The notes under the pieces: model-generated
What the model was told of the DNA's origin: nothing
Databases searched by the model: none
The model's input: only the letters and a program-made list of their open reading frames with translations
Made by a program: the position numbers and the translations under genes
Shown here: piece after piece, positions 28,673-41,510 of the stretch
How the letters are laid out: the number at the start of each line of letters is the position of its first letter
How positions within the stretch are numbered: the stretch's first letter is position 1
NCBI GenBank assembly: GCA_019137255.1
Contig: WPDH01000280.1
Coordinates: 362,818-426,817, forward strand
Length of the DNA: 64,000 bases
DNA from: Corinectria fuckeliana
Lineage: Eukaryota; Ascomycota; Sordariomycetes; Hypocreales; Nectriaceae
Direction: 5' to 3'

Positions 28673-31600
28673 CATCCCTTTTCGTTGCTCTCTCGCCTCC
28701 CTCGTTCCCGGATGGGTAAGGAGGTCCTGTTCAGTTTGGTGGGGTCTGGCTCAACTGCCCATATCAACTTGGGACTATTCCCATCCAGTGATATGCATTC
28801 CGGTCACTTACAGTCTCCGCTCAGAACGCAGCCTTTATCGACACGGGGGAGGTAGACTCGACTGCCGGACAGATCTAGACTTGCCGTTTCTTGCATAGTT
28901 CGAACTCTACCACCGGTGTATGAGTATGGGCTGTAGGACCCTCCTTCGAAGCACTGTCGCCGTTTTCTGTTCTTTTCTGGTTTCTCTGAGGGCTGGGCGA
29001 TATCTTTCCTAGGTGGTAGCGTGGGAGCATGGTGGCTATCGTTGGATGTGTCAGCCAAGCAGAAGGTTTGGATGGTACGGGGATGCAAGGCTCAGTCGCT
29101 GCTCCCGGAGTGTTGGCCATGGGGGGTCAGCCATGCTGCCGCGGGAGGTTGCCAGAAAGAAACGTCCGGTATGCAGGAACCTGTTGATGCAGATGTCCGT
29201 CGATGCAAGAGCGTTTCTGCACGGGAGGCGGGATGCAGGACAATGCACGCGGGCGCCGAGACTACGAGACAATCCAAGCCAAGAGTAGTGTCTCGATGGA
29301 GATTGTTTGTTCTCTCCATAGTTTCCTCCATAGTCTCCTCCATAGTTAGCTACCCATTCAGGTGCGAGTGAGGCGGTCAGTACAGGCAAGACAGAGCGAG
29401 ACAGAGTGGCAACACAAGCGTGAGACAGCACAATCACCAGCCGGCCCTGCAGTTGGGTGGCAAGCTGTCGAGAGCTGCCCCGTAGCAGATGGCGGCAAAA
29501 GGCGGGAGCAAGACAAAGTCAAGGTCGAGGAGGAGCAAGACCCAGGTTGATACAGAAAAAGAGGGCTGCACATTGAGTTTCTGAGGCGGGATGGTGGAGG
29601 TGTGAAGTGTGTGGGACGTGGAGTGGAGGGACGGCGCGCTCTTCCCGCGCGCGAACTTCATACTGTGCTGACACTGTCGGTTCCACTGTCAATGCTGGTT
29701 GGATGCGGCACGGGCTGCACCGCCACACCGTGCGATCAGAGCATCTGCCGACAGTGCGGCCGTCCACTAGCCAGCCAGCTAGCCTCTAAACGTTCTCGGG
29801 CGCTTGCGGGAATGTGGCTCCTGTCACTTGGCACGGCCCCACCAGCCGAGCTTGCCCCACCCGTCCGGCTATCCGTCCAGCCGCGACCCGCTCACCTCGC
29901 CAATCTCGCCAATCTCAAGACGTCAAATTCATCTGCGTGCCTTGCAAGTTACCGCGCCCTTCACGTCACACAAGAGTGTGGAATGATCGCAAATAAGCTC
30001 GCCCCGCCCTAGACCTGACCTGGACCCCGTCGATGCATCCGTTGCTCTCCGCGATGAAATCTGGGGACTCGCCAACACCACTCTGAGCCAAGCTCCCCAT
30101 TGCCTCTGTGGCTTCTCGGATCTCGGAACCTCTGCCATGTCTGTATGATCTTCACTCAGGAGGCTTTCAGACCCATGAATCACCAATCAGGTCACCGTCT
30201 CAGTCACCACAAAACAGTCGATCACCTTCCACCTCTAAATCTACGGAAACTTAAGCTGTGGCGACGGGGTCCTACTTATCGAGACCGCCCTCATAGCTTT
30301 TCGGCGCTTCCTGCTACCCGGGAGGCTTCAAGCAAAGCGCCTTACGCTTGGGGCTCCGGCGGAGGCAATGTTAGGGCATTTAGTGAATACATTCTCAGCC
30401 CCAAGGCAGCCACCCGTCATTGAGCCTAATGTCTATGATTTCATTGGCGCATGAACGACAACTGACATGAGCAGGTTGGCCAGGCTCGGCCACTCGATTC
30501 CTTTAGGATGTTGTAGATTGAGACGGCGCAAGCACCGGAGAATTGGCATGCTTAGAGGCCGCCCCCAAGATCCACCTCAGCTAGAGAGATCCCTGTCCAT
30601 GACGCCCTAGCACATTTGTTGACATTGTTTTAGCAGCAACGTTGCTGCAGCCTTTCTCACTTCGCACGATACCAGCTTCAGCAAACCATCTCGATCCATT
30701 CCCTCTGCGGTTCTCGCCTTGTCTCTAGGATCCCTTCTCATAGATCTACATCACTAGGGTTACCGTTTAACCAAATGGCGCCTCATTCCGGATTCGTTAT
30801 TGCCACTGCCTTTCTCTCGAATATACAGGCGGCTAGAGTGTGCTGGGCGCAAGGGTCCCTTCAGGCTCCGCTCGGCCCTCGCTCTAGGCCGTAGCCAGTG
30901 GTGTCATTGAGGCGTGGGCCTAGGCTTGCTGCCAATGAGACTCGGCTTGTAAGATACATCCGGAACACGGAACCTGGTCTCGATGCAGACAACAATTATG
31001 GCTAGCCTCGAACCCCATCAGATCCAAGCAGTTCCAGGATGAACGGGTCATAGTTGTACATTGAGGGCAAAACAATGAAGAATTTAGAGATGTGGATGGA
31101 ACGTACAAAGTACCAACACTCGTCGAAATCGATCGAGAACATGGCGTTTTCCCTCCGGTCCGTTCCATGCCTGTTCCGGCCCGATGATAAGTGGAGCATG
31201 GGTCGGGTCAGGCAAACGAATACCAATAGTGCAACGACTCTTGCGCTGGAAATGAGCTCAATTCTTGCATGTGCAGAGAAAGTCTCTCTTTTTCGGTTTG
31301 TTTCCGAAAATCTTCTTCGTTGGGAACTACAAGTCATCTAGGGAGTGTTGTTGTTGGCTAACACGTGGCGTCTTTGTACTTGTGTCGCTTTATCGCATCT
31401 CGATGCAAAGTGTTGAACTACTAAGTAGGACCAACATAAGATTAGCAAATATGAAGCATTCTCAGAGAGGCATGCTTACGTTCAATATACACCATGCCTT
31501 GTTGAACCATTATAGCTTAGCCTTTCTTCTTCTTTTTCTTCGGTTTTTCTTCGGTGAACCACCGAGATGAGGTCGCAGACTTGATGTTTTGAAAAAGAGA

Positions 31601-32359
31601 GGGAGATTACCCTATACACGTCCCACCTCAAAGCTCGCGTCTGACGGCAAGCTTTCACGCCTACCGGATGCCGTCGTCTTTTGCACAAGACAGGAGCGGA
31701 AGCTGTCAGCATCGCTCCATGATCTAAAATAATTATGATCCAGAGCGTTGCAGTAAACGGAGTCACTCCACTAGAAAGTAAGAAATGGAGCGATGGAGCA
31801 AATTGTGTCGACAGAACAGTCTGCGGACACGATAGAAGCATTCCTTGAAGCAAATCGCTGTCCCATTACACTTGCAATCTGTTTTGTCGCCCTTCCAGCC
31901 AAGAGAAATCTGAGACAGTTGAGCTCTGAAATTGATTGCTATTCTCTTGCGGGCCACCATATCACGAATATACACTGAGGAATCGCCCTTCCCATTCACG
32001 TAGCTGACAACTGGCATACGCGCAAGGGTCTGGTCAGCACGTATCACACCTCCTTACGGTAGGCAAGTCAACGAAAATGCTAGGCAGACTGCAGCAGTTT
32101 CGCATGCTCGAGCACGTATATGCTGGTCATCAGAAGTGCAAAGACTTGACACAAGGAACGCAAAAAAGGGTACCTGTCAACCTATTCATAGAAGCCGTCA
32201 TCAAATCCACCTAAACAGACTTTGCTGTCCGCACAGTGAACAATGCGTGGCGTAGTATGATGCTTTCCAGCGCAATCTGAGTGTCAATTACGCATCGCTG
32301 CTTCTTCAAAGCACTGCTCCCTCAGGCAAAAATAGGACATCGTCGGCCATACATGATGT

Positions 32360-32560
32360 CTAGAACTTGCAGATGCCGTTCTTACAACTACTGATATCCC
32401 TACAAATCCATCCGTCATGCATTCTTCGTTCGTGCCCTAGGCACAGAACGCCGTCCTTGGAGCAGCACTCCATTCTCGCAGACAGAGCCCAACGCACACA
32501 TCTCCAGGCCGACTACAGTCCAGCAGCACCTCGTAAGCCGCAGCTGTCAGGTCCGGGCCA
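32360..32560 (-). pseudogene. Possible decayed small Cys-rich gene
   Basis: Reading the minus strand, short Cys-rich stretches appear in successive different frames: CSRPGDVC, then CALGSVCENG, then CCSKDGVLC, and finally CRDISSCKNGICKF followed by a stop at 32360-32362. Together they look like one small cysteine-rich protein broken by frame changes. The CENG...CCSKDG stretch faintly recalls hevein-type chitin-binding domains. Undetected tiny introns or sequencing errors are alternatives. No start codon or signal peptide can be assigned. Confidence 0.3.
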
Positions 32561-35093
32561 AGGGGTGATGCATACTGCAAAGCGCCAACCATGGCCGTGA
32601 TCCCGGGGGTCGTTGATCTTCAGACTCGCACCCATCGTAGTCTGATGCTTAGGGGAAAGTCCAGCTCACAGGAATGCCGGTCTGTGATATCTTATTCTTC
32701 TTCCTTCTGTGAAGGCGTGTGGCGTCCTGTCCCCTTCCCCCAAGAACCTGGGTCACGTACTCGAACTCAACCACGGAGGCGGGCTGGGCGTCTGGCGATC
32801 TGGTCTTGAAGGGGCAGAAGAGGAGAGTTGACAACCTTCAGCCAAGGGGAGTCTCACCGACGCCACCTTAGCTTCAATGCCCTGGCAGCTTCTCGGGAAG
32901 GACTCTCGTCGTCATTCAGTCTCCCACCGTTTCTGGGAGACAACACTCTCCAGGTCATGGAGGGCCTCGGATCGAAAGTCAATCATTGTCTCATCGGCGG
33001 CGCCCTTTCCACGCCTGGGGTGTTTTCTCAGTCATACCAGGCTAGTGAGACACCCCCCTCTGTGTTTTTCCCTTCTTTCTTTTCAGGAACAGTAGCGCGT
33101 CGGCGTGTGATTGAACAATTGCGCCTCAATTAGTCCGTCACATTGCTCACGACTGCTTTAGGCTCGCCGGATACCTTACCCTCGTCTAAGACATGGAGAG
33201 ACGGAAAGCCGAACCGATGCTCCGCACCTGATCAGCCCTTATGACGGCTTCGGTGCCGGCTGCGTCGCTTTATATTCGGCTCGGCAGCTTAACCGAAAAC
33301 CCGTTTCCCTTTTCACCTTATTTTTGACGTCCGTAGAAGGTCCAGGTCCTACAGACAGGAACTTGGTCGCATCATTGCAATGTCGTCCTTCACGCGCGGT
33401 GTGTCCTCGCTCTCCAACTGAATAGGCGAATCAAAGTGCATGCCCTTAATAGCTAGCCTGTAAGATGATGGATTTCTTGTACCTAGAATATTTAGATGAT
33501 CTTTCGCGTCTATTTTTTCGGCTATTGTCTGAAGACCGTGTCGTAGCCAGACTCCTTGTACATTTCACGTCTACTCTTTATTCCGCCACTTCAATGGTAT
33601 TGTCTAGATGATGTCAGTGGTTTTACTCCATAGCAAGAAACCACTCGGTTTCTTGATAGACATGGCTCTCAGCCGCAAACCTAATTTGCAGACCTCCAAG
33701 TAAGTCACACTGTACCATCCAAGCCCAGCCCAGCTCAAGGTTTTGAACAACACCCCAGACAGGACAGGCAACAGATGCCCTCTACTGCCCAAACTCAGGC
33801 ATGTGGCGATGCCTCTGTAATCTATGGCATGCGATGTAAACGGTTGCGGAGTCTCAGCTGAGTGTCCAAACTCCCCGCAAAACTTCAACCTTTAATGCCA
33901 ACGGTGATCAGCAAACTCAAGTCCAAAGTCTTTACAGTTACCGGCCAATCCCCACCCGCATCCAACTCCGACAACCTGCAGACCACGGGATCATCAGGAG
34001 CGCACTAGAGCAAAAGCATCCTGGAAGCCGAAAATAATATGACAGCTTTCTAGTCCGATCTCGGAAACGGATCCATAGTTTATCTATCTAGATACATCGC
34101 CTCTAGCTGCCCAAAGTAGCTCAGTCTTTGCTCGCGTCAACTTAAAATAGCTTATGCTCCCTCAGTCTATTTGAACACTTTCGGGAGACAGACTTTCCAG
34201 CGGGCATGATCTAACACTTGTGTACATGGGTCACAGAAGGGGGGGGAGTGGGCAGATAGGATCTTGGGGTCCTGTTTCGTCTGATCGTAACGACACTCGT
34301 TACTATGAGATTCGCCACAATGTCTGTCGTCGAAATTTGTTCAGGGCACAGCTTCAGGCCCCAGATGGGTCAGTGTATCTTGCAGTGGACGTTAGACTCT
34401 AGGCTGCGTTGTGTTCTTCTCATCGTACATGGACGTTGCTAGTTTTCTCTAGTTGAAAAGGGTTTCTAAGTCTGCTTGAGAAGAACTTTTGACGTTTGAA
34501 CCTCGATAGGCTCAAGGAGTCCTCGTTGTTGGAGAGACCTAAAAGCAAGTGACTGTTGTTATATCTTCGCTAATAGACGTTTCCTCTCTGCGAATTGTTT
34601 CCGGTGGCAAGACGTTAGCCAGTATGTCTCTAGTCGACTAAGCGTAACGGACACGGTGCTCTTTTTAATTCTGAGCTTCATTCATGTCGAGTGAAAGTTT
34701 ATAGACCCGAATAGGAAATAAGTGTGGCATTTCTTCATCTTCCACTCATCTTAGACCAATAGACTGAGGCTTTAGGGCAACAAGACAAGCATTTAGCGCA
34801 GGGTGGGGTTCGCATCCTCCTTCTACGCCTCCGAGAGCAGACATCCAGTCGATCCAATCCAACTCTGTCCTAAGCTTGGCGATTACAGTGATTGGGATGG
34901 CCATTGATGATATGTTACAGAAGAGAGCCGCATCACCAGCCTAAGCAAAGTGGGAGATATATTTCCCAACAGACGAGAAATGGCAGTGTCGTTTCTTAGC
35001 ACGACTGGGTGACATTCGCTTTTCTGTGATACTAATTTCACATCCTAAACACTATGGCTGATCCAACGCAGAACATCCCACCCCGTCCAGGTC

Positions 35094-38000
35094 TCACAGT
35101 GCCGCGGGCTCGTAGTATTCCCTGAACCGATCCGTCTCATCCCATTGTATATAGTAAACCACATTCCAGCAAACCAGCAGCAACATGGGAAAGCGCACCG
35201 TCCAGAAACTCAGATAGCCTTCCGGCAAGGGTCCCACGGTCCGTTTCAAACTGTCCGTCATATCCTCGTAGTGGTTTTTTTTGTTGCGCAGAGCTCGCAG
35301 CAAGTCCAAAAGCCTCGAGCCAGTGTACTTGCGTTGCTTGCCAAGGGAGTCGATGAATTCCCGTGGTAGAGCTTTGAGAAAGTCGCCCCTGGTGACCTCT
35401 GGTGCGTGTTTCTCCAACTCGGCGAGCGCTGGCGACGGGGGATCTCGGGGCTCCTTTTCGAAATGATCCGACACATCACACAAAAATGCCAGTCGTTTCT
35501 TTGCTGTCCAGAAGAAAGGATGTGCCATGACGTCTCTGGCAGCCGGCCTCTTCTTGGGATCGGCCTCGAGCATAGACGCAATGAGATCGCTCGCTTCGTA
35601 CGCGAAATCGCCAAGGACATCAAGGGGACTAAGATTGTACTTGCCCTTGCGGATATTGACCTCCCTCATGTATCTGTCCCCACAGTCGAAAGGATGCGAG
35701 CCATTAGTCAAGACGTAGAAAAAGACCAATCCGAGAGAGAAAATGTCAATGGCGCGTGTTGCTCGACGGTTGTGAAGCATGTTGTCCGAGACCAGGACGG
35801 AATTGGAGCCACTCTGAGTGCTCGCATCCATCATTCCAGACTCGCGAGCGTCGTCGTCAATGAGAAGCTCGGGAGCACGCCATCCAGAAGTTCCAGCTGC
35901 CCTACCAGTGGTTGCACCAAAGGACGACTGGCCACCTTCCAGTTTCTTGCAAAGGCCAAAGTCTGACACCAACAGGCGCGGTCTGCCGTCTTTGCCCATA
36001 TTGACGAGGATGTTTTGCGGTTTGAGGTCCCGATGGACAATTCGGAGCCCATGGAGATGGCTAATTCCGTTCGTGATCTGATAAAGCACGTTTGGAAGGT
36101 CGCGTTTTCCAGCGTTGGCCAGCTCTCTGAAGAACTGGGGTTTCTCTATAACATCAGCCAGCGAAGCAGCGCAACGTTCCAGGGCAATGTAGAGGAAGCC
36201 GTCCCGCATTTGCTGCGAGTGGTATCGAATGACTGTTTTGTTAGCTCGAGTTCGTCAATGGAAGTGCAGCGAACCTACCATTTGGATGATCGTCACTCTC
36301 CCTGAGCAACCTAGTTTCCTGAGATGCTATGTCATAGAATTGAATCAACATCCGCTTGACAGCCACCTCGCGGCCATCAAACATTCCAGCAAATACCAAG
36401 GTTCCGTTGCTGCCTGTTCCCAACTGCTCATCGGTGTTGACCTCGATATTTCCCATACGAATAATCGGGCCAGTGACGGACTGCATGTCGTTGGCAACTG
36501 TCATAACGTCGGGCTCGAGGCTCGGCCTATCGCCCAGCTTCTTGGCGTTGTTGACGGCATCCTCGACACTCTGGCCGGGTTCGTCGTCGCGAGACTGGGA
36601 TAGTTCCCGTCCTCGAGCTTTGCGATGTTTGACGCCCCCTCGGCGTCCCCGATGGGCCTTCTTCTTCTTCTCAGGAGGGGCCGCCGCCTCATCAGCGTTG
36701 ACAGCACCGGCTAGAGCAGGCGCTTCGACAGGGACTTCCCCCGGCAGCCTAGGTACTTCTCTGTTCTCGGCCGTTTCCACCTTCAAATCACCTGTCTCCA
36801 ATTTCTCTTTGTCTGCAGGGACAGGTTTAGGCAACTCAGGTGGTGCAACACTTGTCTCCTCAGACCGTTTTCCCGTCTCCCGCTCTGCTTTCTTTGCCTC
36901 AACGAGCCTTTCATCTATTTGGCTTAATGTTTCCGTCTCCTTGTCACTGAAGTCATCCTCGATGAGTTGGGGATCAGGCTTTTCCGAAAGGTAGTATTGA
37001 ATCTGGTTGATGATGCCCTTGCTTCTCAATCGATGGTATGATCGTCTAAGCTTCTTCTCGTTGTAGATCAAAGTAACGAAGAAAAGAATGATAAGGATAG
37101 GATTGCTGACGAACTCGATGACGCTGTTTGCGGCACTCTGAGGTAAGGACTTGACCTTGGTAATGATGGTCGGTTCGTCGGGAACGTCCACGACGACAGG
37201 AATGTTTGACTCATTATCCTTGTCATTATACTCGTCGTATTCATCGTACCGGTCAAGGGAGCCCGCAGGTAAAGTCGGCGGCTTCTGGTAAGTACCTCGG
37301 AAGCTCTCGAGGAAATGCGTCCCTACCAGAGCTTTTGACAGCTTGTCTTGGTTGATGGTGTCCCAAGCAGGCGCAATTTCCCACCAGTCGGGACGGGAGA
37401 TCTGGGCAATGGGGGCATTGATGATGAGAGGATATGATCGACCTGACATGGCGTACCAGCTACCAGACCTAGTCTGATTCAAGAAGATACTGTTGCTACG
37501 CATGCGAGCGATAGTGTCGTCCTGTGATGGCATGGGCGGTTGCGGAAGGACGATGAGGTCCGGGTTGCTCTCCAAAGTGGCATCCCAGGGTCGACAAACA
37601 TCGAAGACGCGGGCGACCGGGGCTGCGAACTCCTCGCTGAAGAGGGGCTCTGCCTTCTCAGAGCGCGCGTAATCAAATGCATACACCTTGCCGTCATGCT
37701 GACTGGTGATGTATTTACTGTCGAGGGAGGAATGATGCTGCTGGTACAGGTCATTGTCGAAGTTGTTCGGGCTCCATTCGGAGTATTTAAGTGTCGCAAT
37801 TGCGCGTCCGTCGCGGCGCTGAATGCCGACGGTGTACTCAGTTCTTCCGAGAGTGATGGTGCCTGTGGAACTGCACTCCTCGTTGTCCATTTCGTACAGA
37901 GCATTGGGTCGAAGGCAACTCTCGGCCTCGTTGACGTGTGACCCACTGGAGCCGAACCACTTTAGGACTCGCCCGGTGGCTGCATCGAGCGTAATCATGG

Positions 38001-38850
38001 TGGTCTTCTTGTCGCCTGTATAGACCACTGGGGGGTCGTCGTGGGCGTGGGGCGCTAGGTCATCGACAAGCTTCTTCATGGTATAGCCAGTCCAAACGAG
38101 GCCGGCGTTGGAGTCGGGGATCCATACGAAAATGCCTCCATCGCGGTTGGGCTCGACGGCCCAGATGTAATGGTCGATGGGGTTGTAGTCGTCGTCGAGG
38201 ATGGATTGATTAGAGCGATGGTGCGTCGTCTCGACCATGGGTTGGTCGACCTCGAGGTGCCAACGCTCCTTTCCGGTCCGTCGGTCATTGGCGTATAGGT
38301 CTCCATCGACGGTCGCCAGAAGAACAAAGTCTTCTACTTCCCAATCCTCCAGACTCCGCGCAATCTGCGGCGAGGATAGCCCAGAGGCAGGGATACTGCT
38401 GGGCCGTGAGTGTCGTGAAGGGTTTGGTGCTCGGACGGACTGAGCCGGAGCCAAAGTTGCGAGGGCGCTCGCATCGTCAGGGATAATGATGTGTTCGTGT
38501 TTATTCTTTCGATTCTTTCGGTTGGGGAATTGGTTCAAAGGCTCCTGTTGCCCCTGGGCTATATGGCGCTTCTTCAGAGAAGCAGCTCTCTTGATGCTTT
38601 CGATGGTTTCGCGGGAGGCGTCGGCGACACCGAGGGGCGTGGCAGCCCACTGTTGGTCGACGGCATCGTCGGAGAGCTGTTGGCTGCTGTGGCCAAGGTC
38701 TTGTAGGTGTGGGAGAGGTTCGACGGCGGGTCGTTGCTGCTGCTGAGCGTCGACGAGCTGGATCCACGGCAGGAGGATGATGGCAAAGGCGAGGAGGAGT
38801 TTCTGTTGCTGAGAGGGCCGACGTCCCTCGCCAGGAGGTCGTCGCAGCAT
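35094..38850 (-). CDS. IRE1: Ire1 ER-stress sensor kinase/endoribonuclease
   Basis: Exons are 38850-36279 and 36232-35094, giving 1,236 residues. The 46-nt intron (GTAGGT...CTAACAAAACAG) splits the kinase domain in phase 1. Residues 1 to about 36 are a signal peptide (LLLAFAIILLPWIQLVDA). A luminal beta-propeller-like sensor region follows (EVEDFVLLATVDGDLYANDRRTG), with a transmembrane segment near 580-598 (PILIILFFVTLIYN) and a Lys/Arg/Glu-rich cytosolic linker. The kinase domain starts near 800, with glycine loop GTGSNGTLVFAG, VAVKR lysine, HRDLKPQN and DFG present. The C-terminal RNase domain has RNKKNHY near 1173-1179, matching the known catalytic Arg/Asn/His. Known role: dimerises on unfolded proteins and splices HAC1/hacA mRNA. 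Length and order are normal for filamentous fungi. Confidence 0.97.
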
Positions 38851-41138
38851 ATCGGAGGATGCGGGCTCAGGCGGGCGGTGACATGGAACCCGCGGCCACT
38901 TGAGCTGGCTGGTTTAAGGCGGTGGCCGTCGTGGAACAACAGTGGCCATGCCAGACGGGATCGAAGCGAGAGAAGCGGCGGTTTGGGTTGGCTTGACGCT
39001 GGAGATGGAGATGGAGCAATGCAGGATGAAGTCACACCACGCTCTTTGGGGTCAAGAGGGGAAAAACGGATACTTGCGGAGGTGGATGGAAGTGGAAGTG
39101 GATGTGGGGGAGGAAGTGTGCGGATTGGGACGGCGAAGTCGGCAGCACCCAGTCGAGTCAAGGTGGAGGTGAGGTGAGGGCGAGGATGAGGGAGAATGAG
39201 GATGATGGCGCTGATGGAGAAGATGATGATGATAACGAGGGAGTAGTCGTGATGTTGGAGGATTGACCGAGGTGAACGAGCGCTCAGCGATGGATGGTAA
39301 TTATGGTGGGAATGGATGGAACGTCAGGGAAGGAACGGGCAGGTAGACGGGTTTCTCTTTCCGAGTCCTTGCCCTGCCCTGCCACCCAACATCCTCGAGC
39401 TGCACACCACCAACCTCACGCTGGACTCCATGCTTGGGTGCTTGGGCGCACACGTACGTATGTACGCTCGGATAAGGAGGGGATAGACAATACTGGGTGC
39501 GCATACTTTACACTGGGCGCGTCCCCTGGGGAGATTGCTGCACTGGGTGTGCACGTTTCTTCGTGGGTAATAAGAGTACCAAGTACGAAGCACGCAAGAG
39601 GATGCCGGCCACGGGCTAACGCGAGACCGGCGCACTGTACTTCGTACATTCGTTACAAGTACGTGCAGCAAGGTTCACACAGTGCGGACTGGTCCATTCC
39701 TCTCCTCGCTAAAATCATCAGATCGCCACACCATGCACCGTCGCCGATCTCCTTATCCAAAGTTGCTCAACATGCGATGGATCAAAGCATAAAGTCGCGT
39801 CGAGTGTCAACAAACGATTCAAGTTCAGGACGGTTCTGGGTCGATCGATATTGTTATCATCGTCAGACTGGAAGTTTCGTAGTGACGCCAAATGCTGGTC
39901 AGATTAGCTCCATGTACGTCCAGTTTTGAGGTGAGGTCAGACTCGGAAAAGAGGGGCAATAGGGGACAATCACGACCCCGGCAATGGCTGTTCCGCTTTG
40001 CTTTTTCCACCTGGAACATGCACTTCACCACTTTCCCTTGCAGGCACCATGTCATCATTGTCGTGGTTGGGTTTTGAAACGTATCGAGTATTAGTTAGCA
40101 GCAGCAATCGGTTCCATCCAGTACCTTACGTATCTATTTGTACTCACAAACGGCCCGGAATTATCTCGCTCAGATCGCACAGTGCGTATCCCCTACTGTA
40201 CTATTTACGTCGTAATGAGCTTCCTTTCGAATCCTCGTGTTCTGTGGGTTCGCTTATGAGCCCGCCAACCCGCCACGCCCGGTAATGGCCCGTGCTCTCA
40301 CCGGTTTGCCGCTGTGCCTGAGTCGATCCAGGGGCGTGAAACGGATGCATGACGTGGCACTCCAGGGTATCACCCTAAGAAGCAAAGAAACAAACCATGA
40401 ACTAGCTTTACCGTCTGAAGCAATAACCGGCCTGTATTTATAGATGCAAAGAATACCATGCTGAGGAGATGGGGAGTCAGGGAATAAACACATCATTGAC
40501 GGGCTGCACGGATACCTACTGTACCATGTACACATAGCTTACGCGTTGGTAGGAGAAGCCAAATCCATATCTTTAGCGACTGTAACACAAAGCAGACCTC
40601 GTGGAACCAAAGGTTTCTCTTTAAACTGTTCCATGTTTACATGGTAGTCAGACAAGAAGGCGCACCGCTGCAGCAATTGTGGTTCTAAACTTCGGTAAAG
40701 GAGTTTGGCTCCGATGACATTCGTACTACTCCAGGGTAATCTGGTTAAGTAAGGGGACCACCAAGTTATTTGCTCCTCCTATTCGAGTAAGTCGCCGTCG
40801 AGGAACATGGTGTTAGTTACCGCAAGGTGTCCTCCGTAGGTAGTGAGTGAGCACAGGCTGCCATACTGTCTCAGGGCTTGGACGTTTTATTAAACTGACA
40901 TGTTCAATCAACAAGGTAAGCTTACGTTTCTCGAGGATTGGACACGACCGAGAACATGTGACAGCTAGATATTGCTGCTAAGGCTATGGATGTCGAACAA
41001 AGTGCGTGTAATACAGTCTATTAGGAATGTACCGCAGGTATGCACACCGACATTACACCCTTATAGACAGTTTCTTCACTAAGACGCAAAGCTCCTACTC
41101 GCGGCACAGATGGCCAGTCTGGAGCGTGAACCAGCCAC
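38851..41138. other. Intergenic region upstream of IRE1
   Basis: About 2.3 kb without a supportable gene. The first 300-400 bp next to IRE1 are purine-rich on the plus strand and are probably its leader and promoter. The rest shows only short, domain-free frames. Confidence 0.5.
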
Positions 41139-41510
41139 TCAGTGTCTCGACAAGATCAACACAGCAGCCTGTCCAGGATATCGGCCACCTCGGTAATCTC
41201 TCCGGCCTCGCCCCCAAAGCCGTGGGCGAGTGGATGATGCTCTAGGGATCGACTTCCTTTTCAGCGCATACCGCCGCTTGTAGTAGTCGGCGGCGTGAAA
41301 GACTTGTTCGAACATATTCTCCATGGCGGTGCCCTCGCTCGCGTTGAAGAGGACTGGGTAACCGCAGGTGTTGCCGTTGTGCCCGAGGAATTTAACGCAG
41401 TAGGTGCGCATGCCTCTCTGGAAAACTTCCTTGGAAATGTTGGCATTAACAGTGGAGGGCCTCCAAGTCACGCCTGAGAGGGTCATCTTGGGCCAGACGC
41501 GGACAGTCAA
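41139..41510 (-). CDS. Doubtful reading frame, possible gene fragment
   Basis: A 123-codon frame contains a protein-like stretch (GMRTYCVKFLGHNGNTC, then MENMFEQVFHAADYYKRR) followed by a basic Arg-rich tail. I do not recognise it. No introns with good signals extend it upstream, and flanking frames on both strands contain Cys-bearing pieces broken by stops. It could be a remnant of a larger gene or chance. Confidence 0.25.
   Translation of the reverse strand: MTVRVWPKMTLSGVTWRPSTVNANISKEVFQRGMRTYCVKFLGHNGNTCGYPVLFNASEGTAMENMFEQVFHAADYYKRRYALKRKSIPRASSTRPRLWGRGRRDYRGGRYPGQAAVLILSRH

Larger units (their letters stand above)
28581..35093. other. 6.5-kb gene-poor interval
   Basis: No convincing gene is visible between the giant gene and IRE1. 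The open frames are short, mutually overlapping and without recognisable domains. Base composition is ordinary and not AT-skewed, unlike the RIP-like block at the right end. It holds the giant-gene promoter at its left end, a 12-bp triplicate (ctccatagt type) at about 29311-29346, and a possible decayed Cys-rich gene at 32360-32560. I see no tRNA or rRNA. Confidence 0.6.

Noticed and set aside
29013..30423. Several overlapping frames of 60-136 codons on both strands
   Set aside because: There are no domains, no consistent frame and no splice linkage. Treated as chance frames.
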